In this document: one piece after another, positions 25,227-34,482 of the stretch
Position numbering within the stretch: position 1 is the first letter of the stretch
How the letters are laid out: each line of letters opens with the position of its first letter
NCBI GenBank assembly: GCA_963702105.1
Contig: OY969712.1
Location: 5,146,001 to 5,210,000 of the forward strand
Source of the DNA: ZC4RG20 sp963702105
GTDB lineage: Bacteria > Pseudomonadota > Gammaproteobacteria > Steroidobacterales > Rariloculaceae
Direction: 5' to 3'
Length of the DNA stretch: 64,000 nt
The notes under the pieces: model-generated
The model's input: only the letters and a program-made list of their open reading frames with translations
Told to the model about the DNA's origin: nothing
Databases searched by the model: none
Position numbers and translations under genes: made by a program

Positions 25227-26920
25227 TGGCCGCACGACGCACAACCGAATGGACCACGCTGGGCGATCTGCTCGGCGCGGACGCGCGCGGGCTCGCGGGG
25301 CTCGCGATCGGCGACCTCGTGCTCGACGGGCGCGACGCGCGCCCGGGGGCCGCCTTCGTCGCAGTGCGGGGCGGGCGCAGCCACGGGCTCGCGTTCGCCG
25401 AGCAGGCGGCCGCGCGCGGGGCGGCCGTCGTGCTCTACGAGCCGCCCACGGACGCCCCCGCCGGCGCCGCCGCGGCTGCCGATTCACGGGCCGCCGCGGC
25501 CCAGGTGGACGGCGCGGCCGCCGACCGCGTGTTGCGCCGGCTTCGGATTCCGGCGCTGGCCGTCCCGGGCCTCCGAGGCCGGCTCGGCGAGCTCGCCGAG
25601 AAGCTTTACGGACCTTCGATCGCGGTACGCCGCATTGCGGGCGTCACGGGCACGAACGGCAAGACGACCGTCGCGTATCTCGCGGCTCAGGCGGCGACAC
25701 GCGTGGGCGCGAAGCAGTCCGGCCGCGCGTGCGGCTACCTCGGCACGCTCGGCTACGGAGTGCCGCCGGCGCTGACGGCCCACGCCCTGACGACGCCGGA
25801 TTGCTTCACGCTGCACCGGGAGCTCGCCTCGCTCGACGCCGAGAGCGCCGTGCTCGAGGTCTCCTCGCACGCGCTCGCGCAGGACCGCGCGGCGGGCCTT
25901 ACGATCGCGACGGCCGCTTTCACGAATCTCACGCGCGACCATCTCGACGCGCACGGCGACTTCGAGCGCTACGGGCTCGCCAAGGCGCGGCTGTTCGCGC
26001 GGCCGGAGCTGCGGCGCGCCGTGCTGAACGTCGCCGATCCGTTCGCGGTGCGGCTGCTCGAGCGGCTCGCGCCGGGGGTCGAGGCCTTGCGCGTTCGGGC
26101 CGTCGCGGCCGCGGGCGCCGAGGGCGACGCGGCCGGCTCGGCGCCCGCGGCCGACCTCGAAGCCCGCGTCGAGGATCTCGGCCTGCGCGGACTCGTGCTC
26201 CACATCGGCGGGCGCTTCGGCACGGCACGCCTCGTCTCGCGTCTCGTCGGCGGCTTCAACGCCGAGAACCTCGTCGTCGCGCTCGGCCTGCTGCTGGCCT
26301 GGGACGTCCCGCTGGCCGAGGCCTCGGCCGCGCTCGGCGCGGCCGCCGCGCCGCCCGGGCGGCTCGAGGTCGTCGGCGGCGGCGAGCGCGGGCCGACCGT
26401 GGTCGTCGACTACGCTCACACGCCGGACGGGCTCGAGCGCGTGCTCGGCACGCTCGCCGCCGTGACGCGCGGCGACCTCTGGTGCGTGTTCGGCTGCGGC
26501 GGCGACCGCGATCGCGGCAAGCGGCCCCTCATGGGCGCCGTCGCTGCGCGCCTCGCCGACCGCATCGTGCTCACGGACGACAATCCGCGCGGCGAGGACC
26601 CCGAAGCCATCGTCGCGGACATCGTCGCAGGCTTGGCGGTCGAGGCGCCGGGCGCGCCGGGTGCGCCGGGGGCGCCGCGGACTCCGCCCCCGCCGGCCCG
26701 GCTCGAGGTCGAGCACGATCGCCGCCGCGCCATCGAGGCCGCGATCCGTGCGGCCGGGCCGCAGGACGTCGTGCTCGTCGCCGGCAAGGGTCACGAGCGC
26801 GAGCAGATCGTCGGGGACGCGCGCCGGCCCTTCAGCGACCTCGGGGTCGCGCGCGCCGCGCTGGCTGCGCACGGCGTCGCGGCGGCCGGTGGCCCGCCGA
26901 ACGAGGGCGGACCATGTTGA
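25223..26920 (+). CDS. murE: UDP-MurNAc-tripeptide (meso-DAP) ligase MurE
   Basis: 565 residues, longer than the usual roughly 490-500. ATP-binding loop GVTGTNGKTT, substrate motifs TTPDCFTLHREL and LEVSSHAL, and the meso-DAP specificity motif DNPRGEDP. It adds diaminopimelate to UDP-MurNAc-L-Ala-D-Glu. Extra length comes from Ala-rich insertions: APAGAAAAADSRAAAAQVDGA near residue 75, an Ala/Gly stretch near 295, and a GAPGAPGAPR-PPPP segment near 475. ATG at 25223 overlaps the ftsI stop; a second ATG follows directly. murF overlaps its end by 7 nt. Confidence 0.95.
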   Translation: MMAARRTTEWTTLGDLLGADARGLAGLAIGDLVLDGRDARPGAAFVAVRGGRSHGLAFAEQAAARGAAVVLYEPPTDAPAGAAAAADSRAAAAQVDGAAADRVLRRLRIPALAVPGLRGRLGELAEKLYGPSIAVRRIAGVTGTNGKTTVAYLAAQAATRVGAKQSGRACGYLGTLGYGVPPALTAHALTTPDCFTLHRELASLDAESAVLEVSSHALAQDRAAGLTIATAAFTNLTRDHLDAHGDFERYGLAKARLFARPELRRAVLNVADPFAVRLLERLAPGVEALRVRAVAAAGAEGDAAGSAPAADLEARVEDLGLRGLVLHIGGRFGTARLVSRLVGGFNAENLVVALGLLLAWDVPLAEASAALGAAAAPPGRLEVVGGGERGPTVVVDYAHTPDGLERVLGTLAAVTRGDLWCVFGCGGDRDRGKRPLMGAVAARLADRIVLTDDNPRGEDPEAIVADIVAGLAVEAPGAPGAPGAPRTPPPPARLEVEHDRRRAIEAAIRAAGPQDVVLVAGKGHEREQIVGDARRPFSDLGVARAALAAHGVAAAGGPPNEGGPC

Positions 26921-28287
26921 CGCGCACGCTTCGCGGCGTGGCCGATGCGGTCGGCGGCCGCCTCTTCGGTGCGGATGCGTCTTTCGGCGCCGTTTGCACC
27001 GACAGCCGCAGCCTCGAGCCTGCGGCACTCTTCGTCGCGCTGCGCGGCGAGCGCTTCGACGGCCACGACTTTCTGGCCGCCGCCGCCGAGCGCGGCGCTG
27101 CCGGCGCGCTCGTGGCCGCGCGCAGCGAGGCGGCGCTGCCGCAGATCGTCGTGGACGATACGCGCGCGGCGCTCGGAAAGCTCGGCCGGGCTTGGCGGCG
27201 CGGCTTCGAGATCCCGGCCGTGGCCGTGACGGGCAGCAGCGGCAAGACGACCGTCAAGGAGCTTGCGGCGGCGATCCTCGGAGTGCGCCATCGCGTCTGC
27301 GCGACGGCCGGCAACCTCAACAACGACATCGGCGTGCCGCTGACGCTGCTCAGACTCGCGCCCGGCGACGAGGCGCTCGTCGTCGAGCTCGGCGCAAACC
27401 ATGCGGGCGAGATCGCGTACCTCTCCTCGCTCGCCGAGCCTACCGTCGGTGTTCTCACGAACGCCGGACCCGCCCATCTCGAAGGCTTCGGCTCGATCGA
27501 GGGCGTCGCGGCCGCCAAGGGCGAGCTGCTCGACGCGCTGCCGCGCGCCGGCACGGCCGTGCTCAATGCCGACGACCGGTTCCTCGGCGAGTGGCGCGCG
27601 CGCTCGCGGGCCGGGCAGGCCCTCACGTTCGGCCTGCACGCGAACGCGGACTTCCATCCCGACGGCGACCCGGTCTTCGACGCGCAGGGTTCGCGTTTTG
27701 CGCTGCGCCTGCCGGCCGGCGAAAGGCTCGAGATTCGCCTGCCGCTGCTCGGCCTGCACAGCGTCGCCAACGCCCTCGCTGCCGCGGCCGCCGCGCATGC
27801 GGCCGGCGCCTCGGGTGAGGACATCGTGGCCGGCCTCGCGCGCGGCAAGGCCGTGCACGGGCGGCTCGACAAGCTCGCGGGCCGGCGCGGCGCGGCCGTC
27901 ATCGACGACGCCTACAACGCGAACCCGGCCTCGGTGCGCGCCGCGCTCGATCTGCTCGGGAGCCTTCCCGGGCGCCGCGTGCTCGTGCTCGGCGACATGG
28001 CCGAGCTCGGGCCGCGCGCCGCGCAACTCCACGCCGAGACCGGCGCGTACGCCGTCGGCCGCTGCGAAGACCTCGTAACCGTGGGCCCGCTCGCCGAGCG
28101 CGCCGCCGCGGCCTTCGGACCCGGCGCGCAAGCCTGCGCCGACGTCGCGGCGGCGGCCGCGGCGCTCGAGCCGCTGCTCGGCCCCGGCGTGACGATCCTC
28201 GTCAAGGCATCCCGCGTCATGGGGCTCGATCGCCTCGTGGCCGCGCTGGCCGCGCCCGAGGGCGGCCCGGAGGCGGCGCGATGCTGA
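26914..28287 (+). CDS. murF: UDP-MurNAc-tripeptide D-alanyl-D-alanine ligase MurF
   Basis: 457 residues from ATG 26914, overlapping murE by 7 nt. ATP loop AVTGSSGKTTVKE, then TAGNLNNDIGVPLTLL, ELGANHAGEI, HGRLDKL and DDAYNANPASVRAALDLL, all typical of MurF. It completes the UDP-MurNAc-pentapeptide. The D-Ala-D-Ala ligase (ddl), often found further down such clusters, is not in this window. The next gene mraY overlaps its end by 7 nt. Confidence 0.96.
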   Translation: MLTRTLRGVADAVGGRLFGADASFGAVCTDSRSLEPAALFVALRGERFDGHDFLAAAAERGAAGALVAARSEAALPQIVVDDTRAALGKLGRAWRRGFEIPAVAVTGSSGKTTVKELAAAILGVRHRVCATAGNLNNDIGVPLTLLRLAPGDEALVVELGANHAGEIAYLSSLAEPTVGVLTNAGPAHLEGFGSIEGVAAAKGELLDALPRAGTAVLNADDRFLGEWRARSRAGQALTFGLHANADFHPDGDPVFDAQGSRFALRLPAGERLEIRLPLLGLHSVANALAAAAAAHAAGASGEDIVAGLARGKAVHGRLDKLAGRRGAAVIDDAYNANPASVRAALDLLGSLPGRRVLVLGDMAELGPRAAQLHAETGAYAVGRCEDLVTVGPLAERAAAAFGPGAQACADVAAAAAALEPLLGPGVTILVKASRVMGLDRLVAALAAPEGGPEAARC

Positions 28288-29369
28288 TGCGGTTGACCGA
28301 CTACCTCACGCACGTCTACTCGGGCTTCAACGTCTTCAACTACCTGACGATGCGCGCGATCCTGAGTGCGCTCACGGCGCTCGTATTGTCGTTCGCCATG
28401 GGCCCGCGCCTGATCCAGCGTCTCTCGAAGCAGCACATCGGCCAGCAGATCCGGCGCCTCGGCCCGGAAAGTCATCTGCCGAAGGCCGGCACACCGACCA
28501 TGGGCGGCGCGCTGATCCTGCTCGCGATCGCGATCAGCACGCTGCTCTGGGCCGACCTGCGCAACCGCTTCGTCTGGATCGTGCTGCTCGTGACGCTGGC
28601 CTTCGGCGTCGTCGGCTTCATCGACGACTACAAGAAGCTCGTGCTCGGCAACTCGGACGGCCTCAGCCCGCGGGCGAAGTACTTCTGGCAGTCCGTGGCC
28701 GCGCTCGCCGGGGCCGCCGCGCTGTACCTGACGGCCGACAACCCTACCGTCGAGCACGCGCTGCTGATCCCTTACTTCAAGAACCTTACGGTGCCGCTCG
28801 ACGCGGCGGCCTACTTCGGTCTGACCTATTTGGTCATCGTGGGCAGCTCGAACGCGGTCAACCTGACCGACGGCCTCGACGGGCTCGCGATCATGCCGGC
28901 CGTCATGGTCGGCGGCGCGCTCGGCATCATCGCCTGGGCCGCGGGCAACGTCGTCTTCTCGTCCTATCTCGGAATTCCCTACGTCAAAGGCGCGGGCGAG
29001 ATGTTGGTTTTCTGTGCGGCACTGGCTGGCGCCGGCCTGGGCTTCTTGTGGTTCAACGCGTATCCGGCACAGGTCTTCATGGGCGACATCGGCGCGCTCG
29101 CGCTCGGCGCCGCCTTGGGACTCGTGGCCATCGTTGTGAGGCAGGAACTGGTCCTCTTCATCATGGGGGGGGTCTTCGTCGTCGAGACCGTCTCGGTCAT
29201 CATCCAGGTTGCCTCCTACAAGATGACGGGTCGGCGCATCTTTCGCATGGCGCCGCTGCACCATCACTTCGAGCTCAAGGGCTGGGCCGAGCCCAAGGTC
29301 ATCGTTCGGTTCTGGATCATCACGGTCATCCTCGTCCTCGTCGGGCTCGCGAGCCTGAAAATCCGGTAA
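28281..29369 (+). CDS. mraY: Phospho-N-acetylmuramoyl-pentapeptide-transferase MraY
   Basis: 362 residues with about ten membrane helices. Conserved cytoplasmic loops: KAGTPTMGG, FGVVGFIDDYKKL (catalytic Asp pair), NAVNLTDGLDGLA, FMGDIGALALG and MAPLHHHFELKGWAEPKVIVRFW. It transfers phospho-MurNAc-pentapeptide to undecaprenyl phosphate at the inner membrane, forming lipid I. Its TAA overlaps the murD ATG by 1 nt (TAATG). Confidence 0.98.
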   Translation: MLMRLTDYLTHVYSGFNVFNYLTMRAILSALTALVLSFAMGPRLIQRLSKQHIGQQIRRLGPESHLPKAGTPTMGGALILLAIAISTLLWADLRNRFVWIVLLVTLAFGVVGFIDDYKKLVLGNSDGLSPRAKYFWQSVAALAGAAALYLTADNPTVEHALLIPYFKNLTVPLDAAAYFGLTYLVIVGSSNAVNLTDGLDGLAIMPAVMVGGALGIIAWAAGNVVFSSYLGIPYVKGAGEMLVFCAALAGAGLGFLWFNAYPAQVFMGDIGALALGAALGLVAIVVRQELVLFIMGGVFVVETVSVIIQVASYKMTGRRIFRMAPLHHHFELKGWAEPKVIVRFWIITVILVLVGLASLKIR

Positions 29370-30787
29370 TGGCGGCAGTCATGGACAAGACGCGAGCGAT
29401 GTCGAACAACGCAGGTCGGGGTCGAAACGCAGCGGGACGCACGCTCGTCGCCGGCCTCGGCGCGACGGGGCTCTCCGTGGCCCGCTATCTCGCGCGGCTC
29501 GGCGAGTCTTTGCTCGTCGTCGACAGCCGCGCGGACCCTCCCGGGCTCGAAGCGCTGCGCGAGGCGCAGCCCCGCGTGCGCATCGTGCTCGAGAGCCTCG
29601 ATCCGCGCTGGCTCGAGGGCGTCTCGCGCGTCGTGCTTTCGCCGGGCCTCGGGCTCGACAAGCCGCTCGTGGCCGAGGCGCGGCGCCGCGGCATCGAGGT
29701 CATCGGCGACATCGAGCTGTTCGCGCGCGCCGCCGACGCGCCCGTGCTCGCCGTGACCGGCTCGAACGGCAAGAGCACGGCCGCGACGCTGACGGCGCGC
29801 ATGCTCGAAGCGGCGGGACTCGTCGCGCCCGCGGGCGGCAACCTCGGCCCGCCGGCGCTGGATCTGCTCGCGGGCGATCTGCTCCCCGGCGATCCTTCGG
29901 CGCCCGACCGGAGCGCGGACCTGTATGTGCTCGAGATCTCGAGCTTTCAGATGGAGACGACCGAGTCGCTGCGGCCGCGCGCGGCCGCCGTGCTCAACAT
30001 CTCGGCCGATCATCTCGATCGGCACGGCGACCTCGTACGCTATGCCTCGCTCAAGGCCAAGCTCCTGACGGCCGCGGAGACGGCGGTCTACAACCTCGAT
30101 GACCCGCTCGTGCGCGAGATGGCGCGCGGCTGCGCCGACGCCGTGCCGTTCTCCGTGCGCGAGCCGCTCGCGCGCGGCTACTCGATCGTCGAGCGCGGCG
30201 GGCGGCGCCATCTCGCCCGCGACGGCCGCCCGCTGCTCGCCGCCGATGCGCTCAAGCTGCGCGGCACGCACAACGAGGCGAACGCGCTGGCCGCGCTCGC
30301 GCTCGCGGCGACCGTGCTGCCCGATCTTACGCCCGCGCTGGCGGCGCTCGAGGCCTTCGAGGGGCTGCCGCACCGGTGCCGCTTCGTCGCCGAGCGCGCC
30401 GGGGTGACCTACATCGACGATTCCAAGGGCACCAACGTCGGCGCTTCGATCGCGGCCATCGAGGGCCTGGCGGGTCCGTTGATCCTCATCGCGGGCGGGC
30501 TCGGCAAGGGCGCCGATTTCGCGCCGCTCGCGGCGGCCGCGGCCGGCAAGGTCGAGGCCGCCGTGCTCATCGGCACGGCGGCGGCCGAGCTCGAGCGCGC
30601 GTTCGCGGGCGTCTGCCCGACGCGCCGTGCGGCGGACATGCCCGCGGCCGTCGCGGCCGCGGCTGCGCTCGCGCGCCCCGGGGCGACCGTCCTGCTCTCG
30701 CCGGCCTGCGCGAGCCAGGACATGTTCCGCGACTACCGGCATCGCGGCGACGCCTTCGCCGCGGCCGTCGAGAGGCTGCCCGCGTGA
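29369..30787 (+). CDS. murD: UDP-MurNAc-L-alanine--D-glutamate ligase MurD
   Basis: 472 residues from ATG 29369; ATGs at 29381 and 29399 are alternatives, as the first 20 residues are not conserved-looking. Rossmann start TLVAGLGATGLSVARYL, ATP loop AVTGSNGKSTAATL, EISSFQMETTESLRP, DHLDRHGDLVRY and FEGLPHRCRFVAERAGVTYIDDSKGTN. It adds D-glutamate to UDP-MurNAc-L-Ala. The stop overlaps the ftsW GTG by 4 nt. Confidence 0.95.
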   Translation: MAAVMDKTRAMSNNAGRGRNAAGRTLVAGLGATGLSVARYLARLGESLLVVDSRADPPGLEALREAQPRVRIVLESLDPRWLEGVSRVVLSPGLGLDKPLVAEARRRGIEVIGDIELFARAADAPVLAVTGSNGKSTAATLTARMLEAAGLVAPAGGNLGPPALDLLAGDLLPGDPSAPDRSADLYVLEISSFQMETTESLRPRAAAVLNISADHLDRHGDLVRYASLKAKLLTAAETAVYNLDDPLVREMARGCADAVPFSVREPLARGYSIVERGGRRHLARDGRPLLAADALKLRGTHNEANALAALALAATVLPDLTPALAALEAFEGLPHRCRFVAERAGVTYIDDSKGTNVGASIAAIEGLAGPLILIAGGLGKGADFAPLAAAAAGKVEAAVLIGTAAAELERAFAGVCPTRRAADMPAAVAAAAALARPGATVLLSPACASQDMFRDYRHRGDAFAAAVERLPA

Positions 30788-31938
30788 GTCAGTGGTCGCG
30801 CAGAGACTTCGAGTTCGATCCGCTGCTCGTCGGCGGCTGCCTCGCGCTGGCCGTGCTCGGCGCGATCATGGTCGGCTCGGCCTCGATCTCGCTCGCCGAC
30901 AACGCGACGGGCAATCCGTTCTTCTATCTTTACCGCCACTTAGGCGCGCTCGGCATCGGCTGCGCGGGACTCGTGCTGGCCGCGATGCTGCCGATCGAGC
31001 TCTGGTACCGGCTCAACGTCGTGCTGCTGCTCGCGGCGCTCGCGATGCTCGCCGCGGTGCTCGTGCCGGGGCTCGGCAACACGGTCAACGGCAGCGCGCG
31101 CTGGCTTGCGCTCGGGCCCATCAAGCTGCAGCCCTCCGAGCCCGCACGGCTTTGCCTCACGCTCTATATCGCGAGCTACGCCGTGCGTCATCACGCCGAG
31201 CTTACGGCGAAGCTCTCGGCGTTCGTGAAGCCGCTCGTCGTGATCGGCATCGCCGGCATGCTGCTGCTGGCCGAGCCCGACTTCGGCGCGCTCGTCGTGT
31301 TGTCCGTCGCGACGCTCGGCGTGCTGTTCGTGGCGGGCGCACGGCTGCGCGACGTGCTGCTCGCAATCGGTCTTGCCGGCGCGGCCTTCGCGGTGCTGAG
31401 CCTTTCGGCCGACTACCGCGTCGCGCGCCTCACGGCCTTCCTCGATCCTTGGGCCGACCCGTATGCGAGCGGCTTTCAGCTGACGCAGTCGCTGATCGCG
31501 ATCGGCCGCGGCGGCTGGCTCGGCGTCGGCCTCGGCCAGAGCGTGCAGAAGCTGTTTTACCTGCCCGAGGCGCACACGGATTTCGTGTTCGCCGTCGTGG
31601 CCGAGGAGCTCGGGCTCCTCGGCTCGAGCGCCGTCATCGCGCTGTTCGGCCTCGTGGTCTATCGCATGGTCGCGATCGGCCGGCGCGCGATCGCCGCGGG
31701 CTTGCCGTTCCACGGGCTCGTCGCGACGGGCGTGGGTCTTACGCTCGGGCTCGAGGCGTTCATCAACGTCGGCGTCAACACGGGACTCTTGCCGACGAAG
31801 GGGCTCACGCTGCCGCTGCTCTCTTACGGACGCTCGAGCACGATCGTGACGCTCGTGGCATTGGGGCTCGTGTTCCGCGTCTATCACGAGCTGCGTCCCG
31901 CCGAACGCCGCCGCGCGACCGCGGAGAGCGCGGCATGA
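30784..31938 (+). CDS. ftsW: Septal peptidoglycan glycosyltransferase FtsW
   Basis: 384 residues from GTG 30784. SEDS family with about ten membrane helices; motifs NGSARWLALGPIKLQPSEPARL, DFGALVVLSVATLGVLFVAGA, PYASGFQLTQSLIAIGRGGWLGVGLGQSVQKLFYLPEAHTDFVFAVVAEELGLLG and the C-terminal KGLTLPLLSYGRSSTI. It polymerises lipid II at the septum with FtsI. The Asp that is catalytic in SEDS proteins is probably the one in the EAHTDF segment or the nearby DP motif. It overlaps murD and murG. Confidence 0.96.
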   Translation: MSQWSRRDFEFDPLLVGGCLALAVLGAIMVGSASISLADNATGNPFFYLYRHLGALGIGCAGLVLAAMLPIELWYRLNVVLLLAALAMLAAVLVPGLGNTVNGSARWLALGPIKLQPSEPARLCLTLYIASYAVRHHAELTAKLSAFVKPLVVIGIAGMLLLAEPDFGALVVLSVATLGVLFVAGARLRDVLLAIGLAGAAFAVLSLSADYRVARLTAFLDPWADPYASGFQLTQSLIAIGRGGWLGVGLGQSVQKLFYLPEAHTDFVFAVVAEELGLLGSSAVIALFGLVVYRMVAIGRRAIAAGLPFHGLVATGVGLTLGLEAFINVGVNTGLLPTKGLTLPLLSYGRSSTIVTLVALGLVFRVYHELRPAERRRATAESAA

Positions 31939-33023
31939 GCGCAGGACCCGTCGTGATCATGGCGGGCGGCACGGGCGGGCACGTGTTCCCGGGCCTCGCC
32001 GTGGCCGACGCGCTCAGGAAGCGCGGCGTCGGCGTCGTGTGGCTCGGCACGCGCCGCGGCCTCGAGGCCGAGCTCGTGCCGCCGCGCGGCATCGAGATGG
32101 AGTGGATCTCGATTGCGGGGCTGCGTGGCCGCGGCTTGGCCGAGTGGGCGGCCGCGCCGGTGCGGCTCGCGCGGGCCGTCGGCCAGGCGCTGCGCGTGTT
32201 CGGTCGCCGCCGCCCTTCGGCCGTGCTCGGCATGGGCGGTTTCGTAGCCGGGCCGGGCGGCATCGCGGCGCGGCTCTCGGGGCGGCCGCTGCTGATCCAC
32301 GAGCAGAACACGGTGCCCGGGACGACGAACCGCTGGCTCGCGCGCGTGGCGCGTCGCGTGTTCGAGGCGTTCCCGGGCAGCTTCCCCGAAAGCGTGCACG
32401 CCGAATGCATCGGCAATCCGATCCGTGCGGAAATCGCGGCGCTGCCGCCGCCGGCCCAGCGGTTCGCGGGCCGCGAGCCGCTGCGCCCGCGCCTGCTCGT
32501 GCTCGGCGGCAGCCGCGGCGCGCGCGCACTGAACCGCGTGGTGCCCGCGGCGCTCGCGCTGCTGGCGCCCGAGGCGCGGCCGGCCGTTCGGCACCAGTCG
32601 GGCGCCGAGCTCGCCGACGCGCGCGACGCGTACCGGCGCGCAGGCATCCACGCCGACGTGCGGCGCTTCATCGACGACATGGCCGCGGCCTACGCGTGGG
32701 CGGATTTCGTCGTCGCGCGTGCGGGTGCGCTCACGATCAGCGAGCTCGCGGCCGCCGGGCTGGGCGCTGTGCTCGTGCCGTACCCTTACGCGACCGACGA
32801 CCACCAGAGCACGAACGCTGCGCAGCTCGTCGAGCGCGGTGCGGCGATCGCGATCGAAGAGCGCGCGCTCGCGCCAGAGCGCCTCGCGCGCGAGATCGAT
32901 GCGCTCGCGGGCGACCGCAAGCGGCTCGCGGCGATGGCCGAGGCGGCGCGGAGCTTCGCGCACGCCGACGCCGCCGAGCGGCTCGCGGAGGCCTGCATCG
33001 AGGCCGGGAGGCGGGCGGCATGA
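31935..33023 (+). CDS. murG: UDP-GlcNAc transferase MurG (lipid II synthesis)
   Basis: 362 residues from ATG 31935. N-terminal GGTGGHVFPGLAVADAL, VLGMGGFVAGPGGIAA, LLIHEQNTVPGTTNRWLA, GNPIRAEI, then VLGGSRGARALNRVVP and the UDP-GlcNAc site ARAGALTISELAAAGLGAVLVPYPYATDDHQSTNA. It adds GlcNAc to lipid I on the cytoplasmic face of the inner membrane. ATGA overlaps couple it to ftsW and murC. Confidence 0.97.
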   Translation: MSAGPVVIMAGGTGGHVFPGLAVADALRKRGVGVVWLGTRRGLEAELVPPRGIEMEWISIAGLRGRGLAEWAAAPVRLARAVGQALRVFGRRRPSAVLGMGGFVAGPGGIAARLSGRPLLIHEQNTVPGTTNRWLARVARRVFEAFPGSFPESVHAECIGNPIRAEIAALPPPAQRFAGREPLRPRLLVLGGSRGARALNRVVPAALALLAPEARPAVRHQSGAELADARDAYRRAGIHADVRRFIDDMAAAYAWADFVVARAGALTISELAAAGLGAVLVPYPYATDDHQSTNAAQLVERGAAIAIEERALAPERLAREIDALAGDRKRLAAMAEAARSFAHADAAERLAEACIEAGRRAA

Positions 33024-34447
33024 CCGAGCGCATGGGCCGCATCCGGTGCATCCATTTCGTCGGCATCGGCGGCGTCGGCATGGCCGGCATCGCCGAGGTG
33101 CTGATCAGCCTCGGCTACGCGGTCCAGGGCTCCGATCTCAAGCTCGGCCGCACGACGCGCCGGCTCGAGGGGCTCGGGGCGCGCGTCTTCCAAGGGCATG
33201 CGGCGGGCAACATAGAAGGGGCCGACGTCGTCGTCGTCTCGAGCGCCGTCGCCGCCGACAATCCCGAGATTGCGGCGGCTCACGAGCGGCGCGTCCCGGT
33301 CGTGCGCCGCGCGCAGATGCTGGCCGAGCTCATGCGGTTCCGATACGGGATCGCCGTGGCGGGCACGCACGGCAAGACCACGACGACGAGTCTCGTCGCG
33401 AGCGTGCTGGCCGAGGGCGGCCTCGATCCGACGTTCGTGATCGGCGGCCGCCTCGCGAGCGCCGACGCGAACGCGCGCCTCGGCGAGGGGCGCTACCTCG
33501 TGGCCGAGGCCGACGAGAGCGACGCCTCGTTCCTGCACCTGCAGCCGATGATCGCCGTCGTGACGAACATCGACGCCGATCACCTCGGCAGCTACGACAA
33601 CGACTTCGACCGCCTCAAGCAGGGCTTCCTCGAGTTCCTGCGCAATGTGCCCTTCTACGGTCTCGCCGTGATGTGCAGCGACGACGAGCCGACGCGCTCG
33701 CTGATCCCGCAGCTCGGCCGCCGCGTCGTGAGCTTCGGCTTCGGCGAGCGCGCCGACGTGCGCGCCGTCAACGTCGAGCGCCGCGGGCTGGCGACGCGCT
33801 TCGAGGTCGAGACGAAGGGCGCCCCGAGTGCGCCCGTGGCCTACACGCTGAACCTGCCGGGCCGGCACAACGTCGTGAACGCGCTGGCTGCGATCGCGGT
33901 CGCGGCCGAGCTCGAGATCGATACGGGCGCCGTCCAGCGTGCGCTCGCCGCGTTCTCGGGGATAGACCGGCGCCTGCAGGTGCACGGCACGGTCCGGACC
34001 GCGTCCGGCACGGTCACCTTCGTGGACGACTACGGCCACCACCCGACCGAGATCGCCGCGACCCTCGCGGCCGCGCGCGACGCCTGGCCGAACCGCCGCC
34101 TGGTCGTGGTCTTTCAGCCGCACCGATTTACGCGCACGCATGCGCTGCTGGACGACTTCGCGCAGGTGCTCTCGGGGGCGGCGGCGCTGATTCTCACGAA
34201 CGTCTATGCGGCCGGCGAGGCGCCCATCGCGGGTGCGGACAGCAAGGCGCTCGCGCGCGCGATCCGGGCGCGCGGTGCCGTCGAGCCGATCCTCGTCGAG
34301 GAGCCCGAAGACGTGCCGGACGTGCTCGGCCATCTGCTCGAGGACGGCGACGTGGTGCTCACGCTCGGGGCCGGCAGCATCGGCGCGCTCGCGCCCACGC
34401 TGCCGGGCCGGTTCGCGCTGCGCGGGCCCGTGGGAGTCGGCCGATGA
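33020..34447 (+). CDS. murC: UDP-MurNAc--L-alanine ligase MurC
   Basis: 475 residues. N-terminal IHFVGIGGVGMAGIAEVL, ATP loop AGTHGKTTTTS, EADESDASFLHLQP, TNIDADHLGSYDNDF, GRHNVVNALAAIAVA, FVDDYGHHPTEI and FQPHRFTRTHAL. It attaches L-alanine to UDP-MurNAc. Start ATG 33020 overlaps the murG stop. The stop TGA 34445-34447 sits in a duplicated RBS-ATG unit that precedes murB. Confidence 0.97.
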   Translation: MTERMGRIRCIHFVGIGGVGMAGIAEVLISLGYAVQGSDLKLGRTTRRLEGLGARVFQGHAAGNIEGADVVVVSSAVAADNPEIAAAHERRVPVVRRAQMLAELMRFRYGIAVAGTHGKTTTTSLVASVLAEGGLDPTFVIGGRLASADANARLGEGRYLVAEADESDASFLHLQPMIAVVTNIDADHLGSYDNDFDRLKQGFLEFLRNVPFYGLAVMCSDDEPTRSLIPQLGRRVVSFGFGERADVRAVNVERRGLATRFEVETKGAPSAPVAYTLNLPGRHNVVNALAAIAVAAELEIDTGAVQRALAAFSGIDRRLQVHGTVRTASGTVTFVDDYGHHPTEIAATLAAARDAWPNRRLVVVFQPHRFTRTHALLDDFAQVLSGAAALILTNVYAAGEAPIAGADSKALARAIRARGAVEPILVEEPEDVPDVLGHLLEDGDVVLTLGAGSIGALAPTLPGRFALRGPVGVGR

Positions 34448-34482
34448 ACGGCGCTGTGCGGCTCGGAGCCGGCCGATGAACG
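34433..34482 (+). repeat. Direct duplication of the ribosome-binding site and start of murB
   Basis: An 18-nt unit, GGAG[T/C]CGGCCGATGAACG, occurs at 34433-34450 and 34465-34482 with one mismatch, 32 nt apart. Each contains GGAG seven bases before ATG. The first ATG (34444, overlapping the murC stop) opens an 11-codon mini-frame whose TGA (34477-34479) overlaps the second ATG, the true murB start. Confidence 0.85.

Noticed and set aside
26645..26700. GAPGAPGAP-coding short tandem repeat in murE as a phase-variable tract
   Set aside because: The unit is 9 nt, a multiple of three, so changes would not switch the frame; it is an ordinary low-complexity linker.
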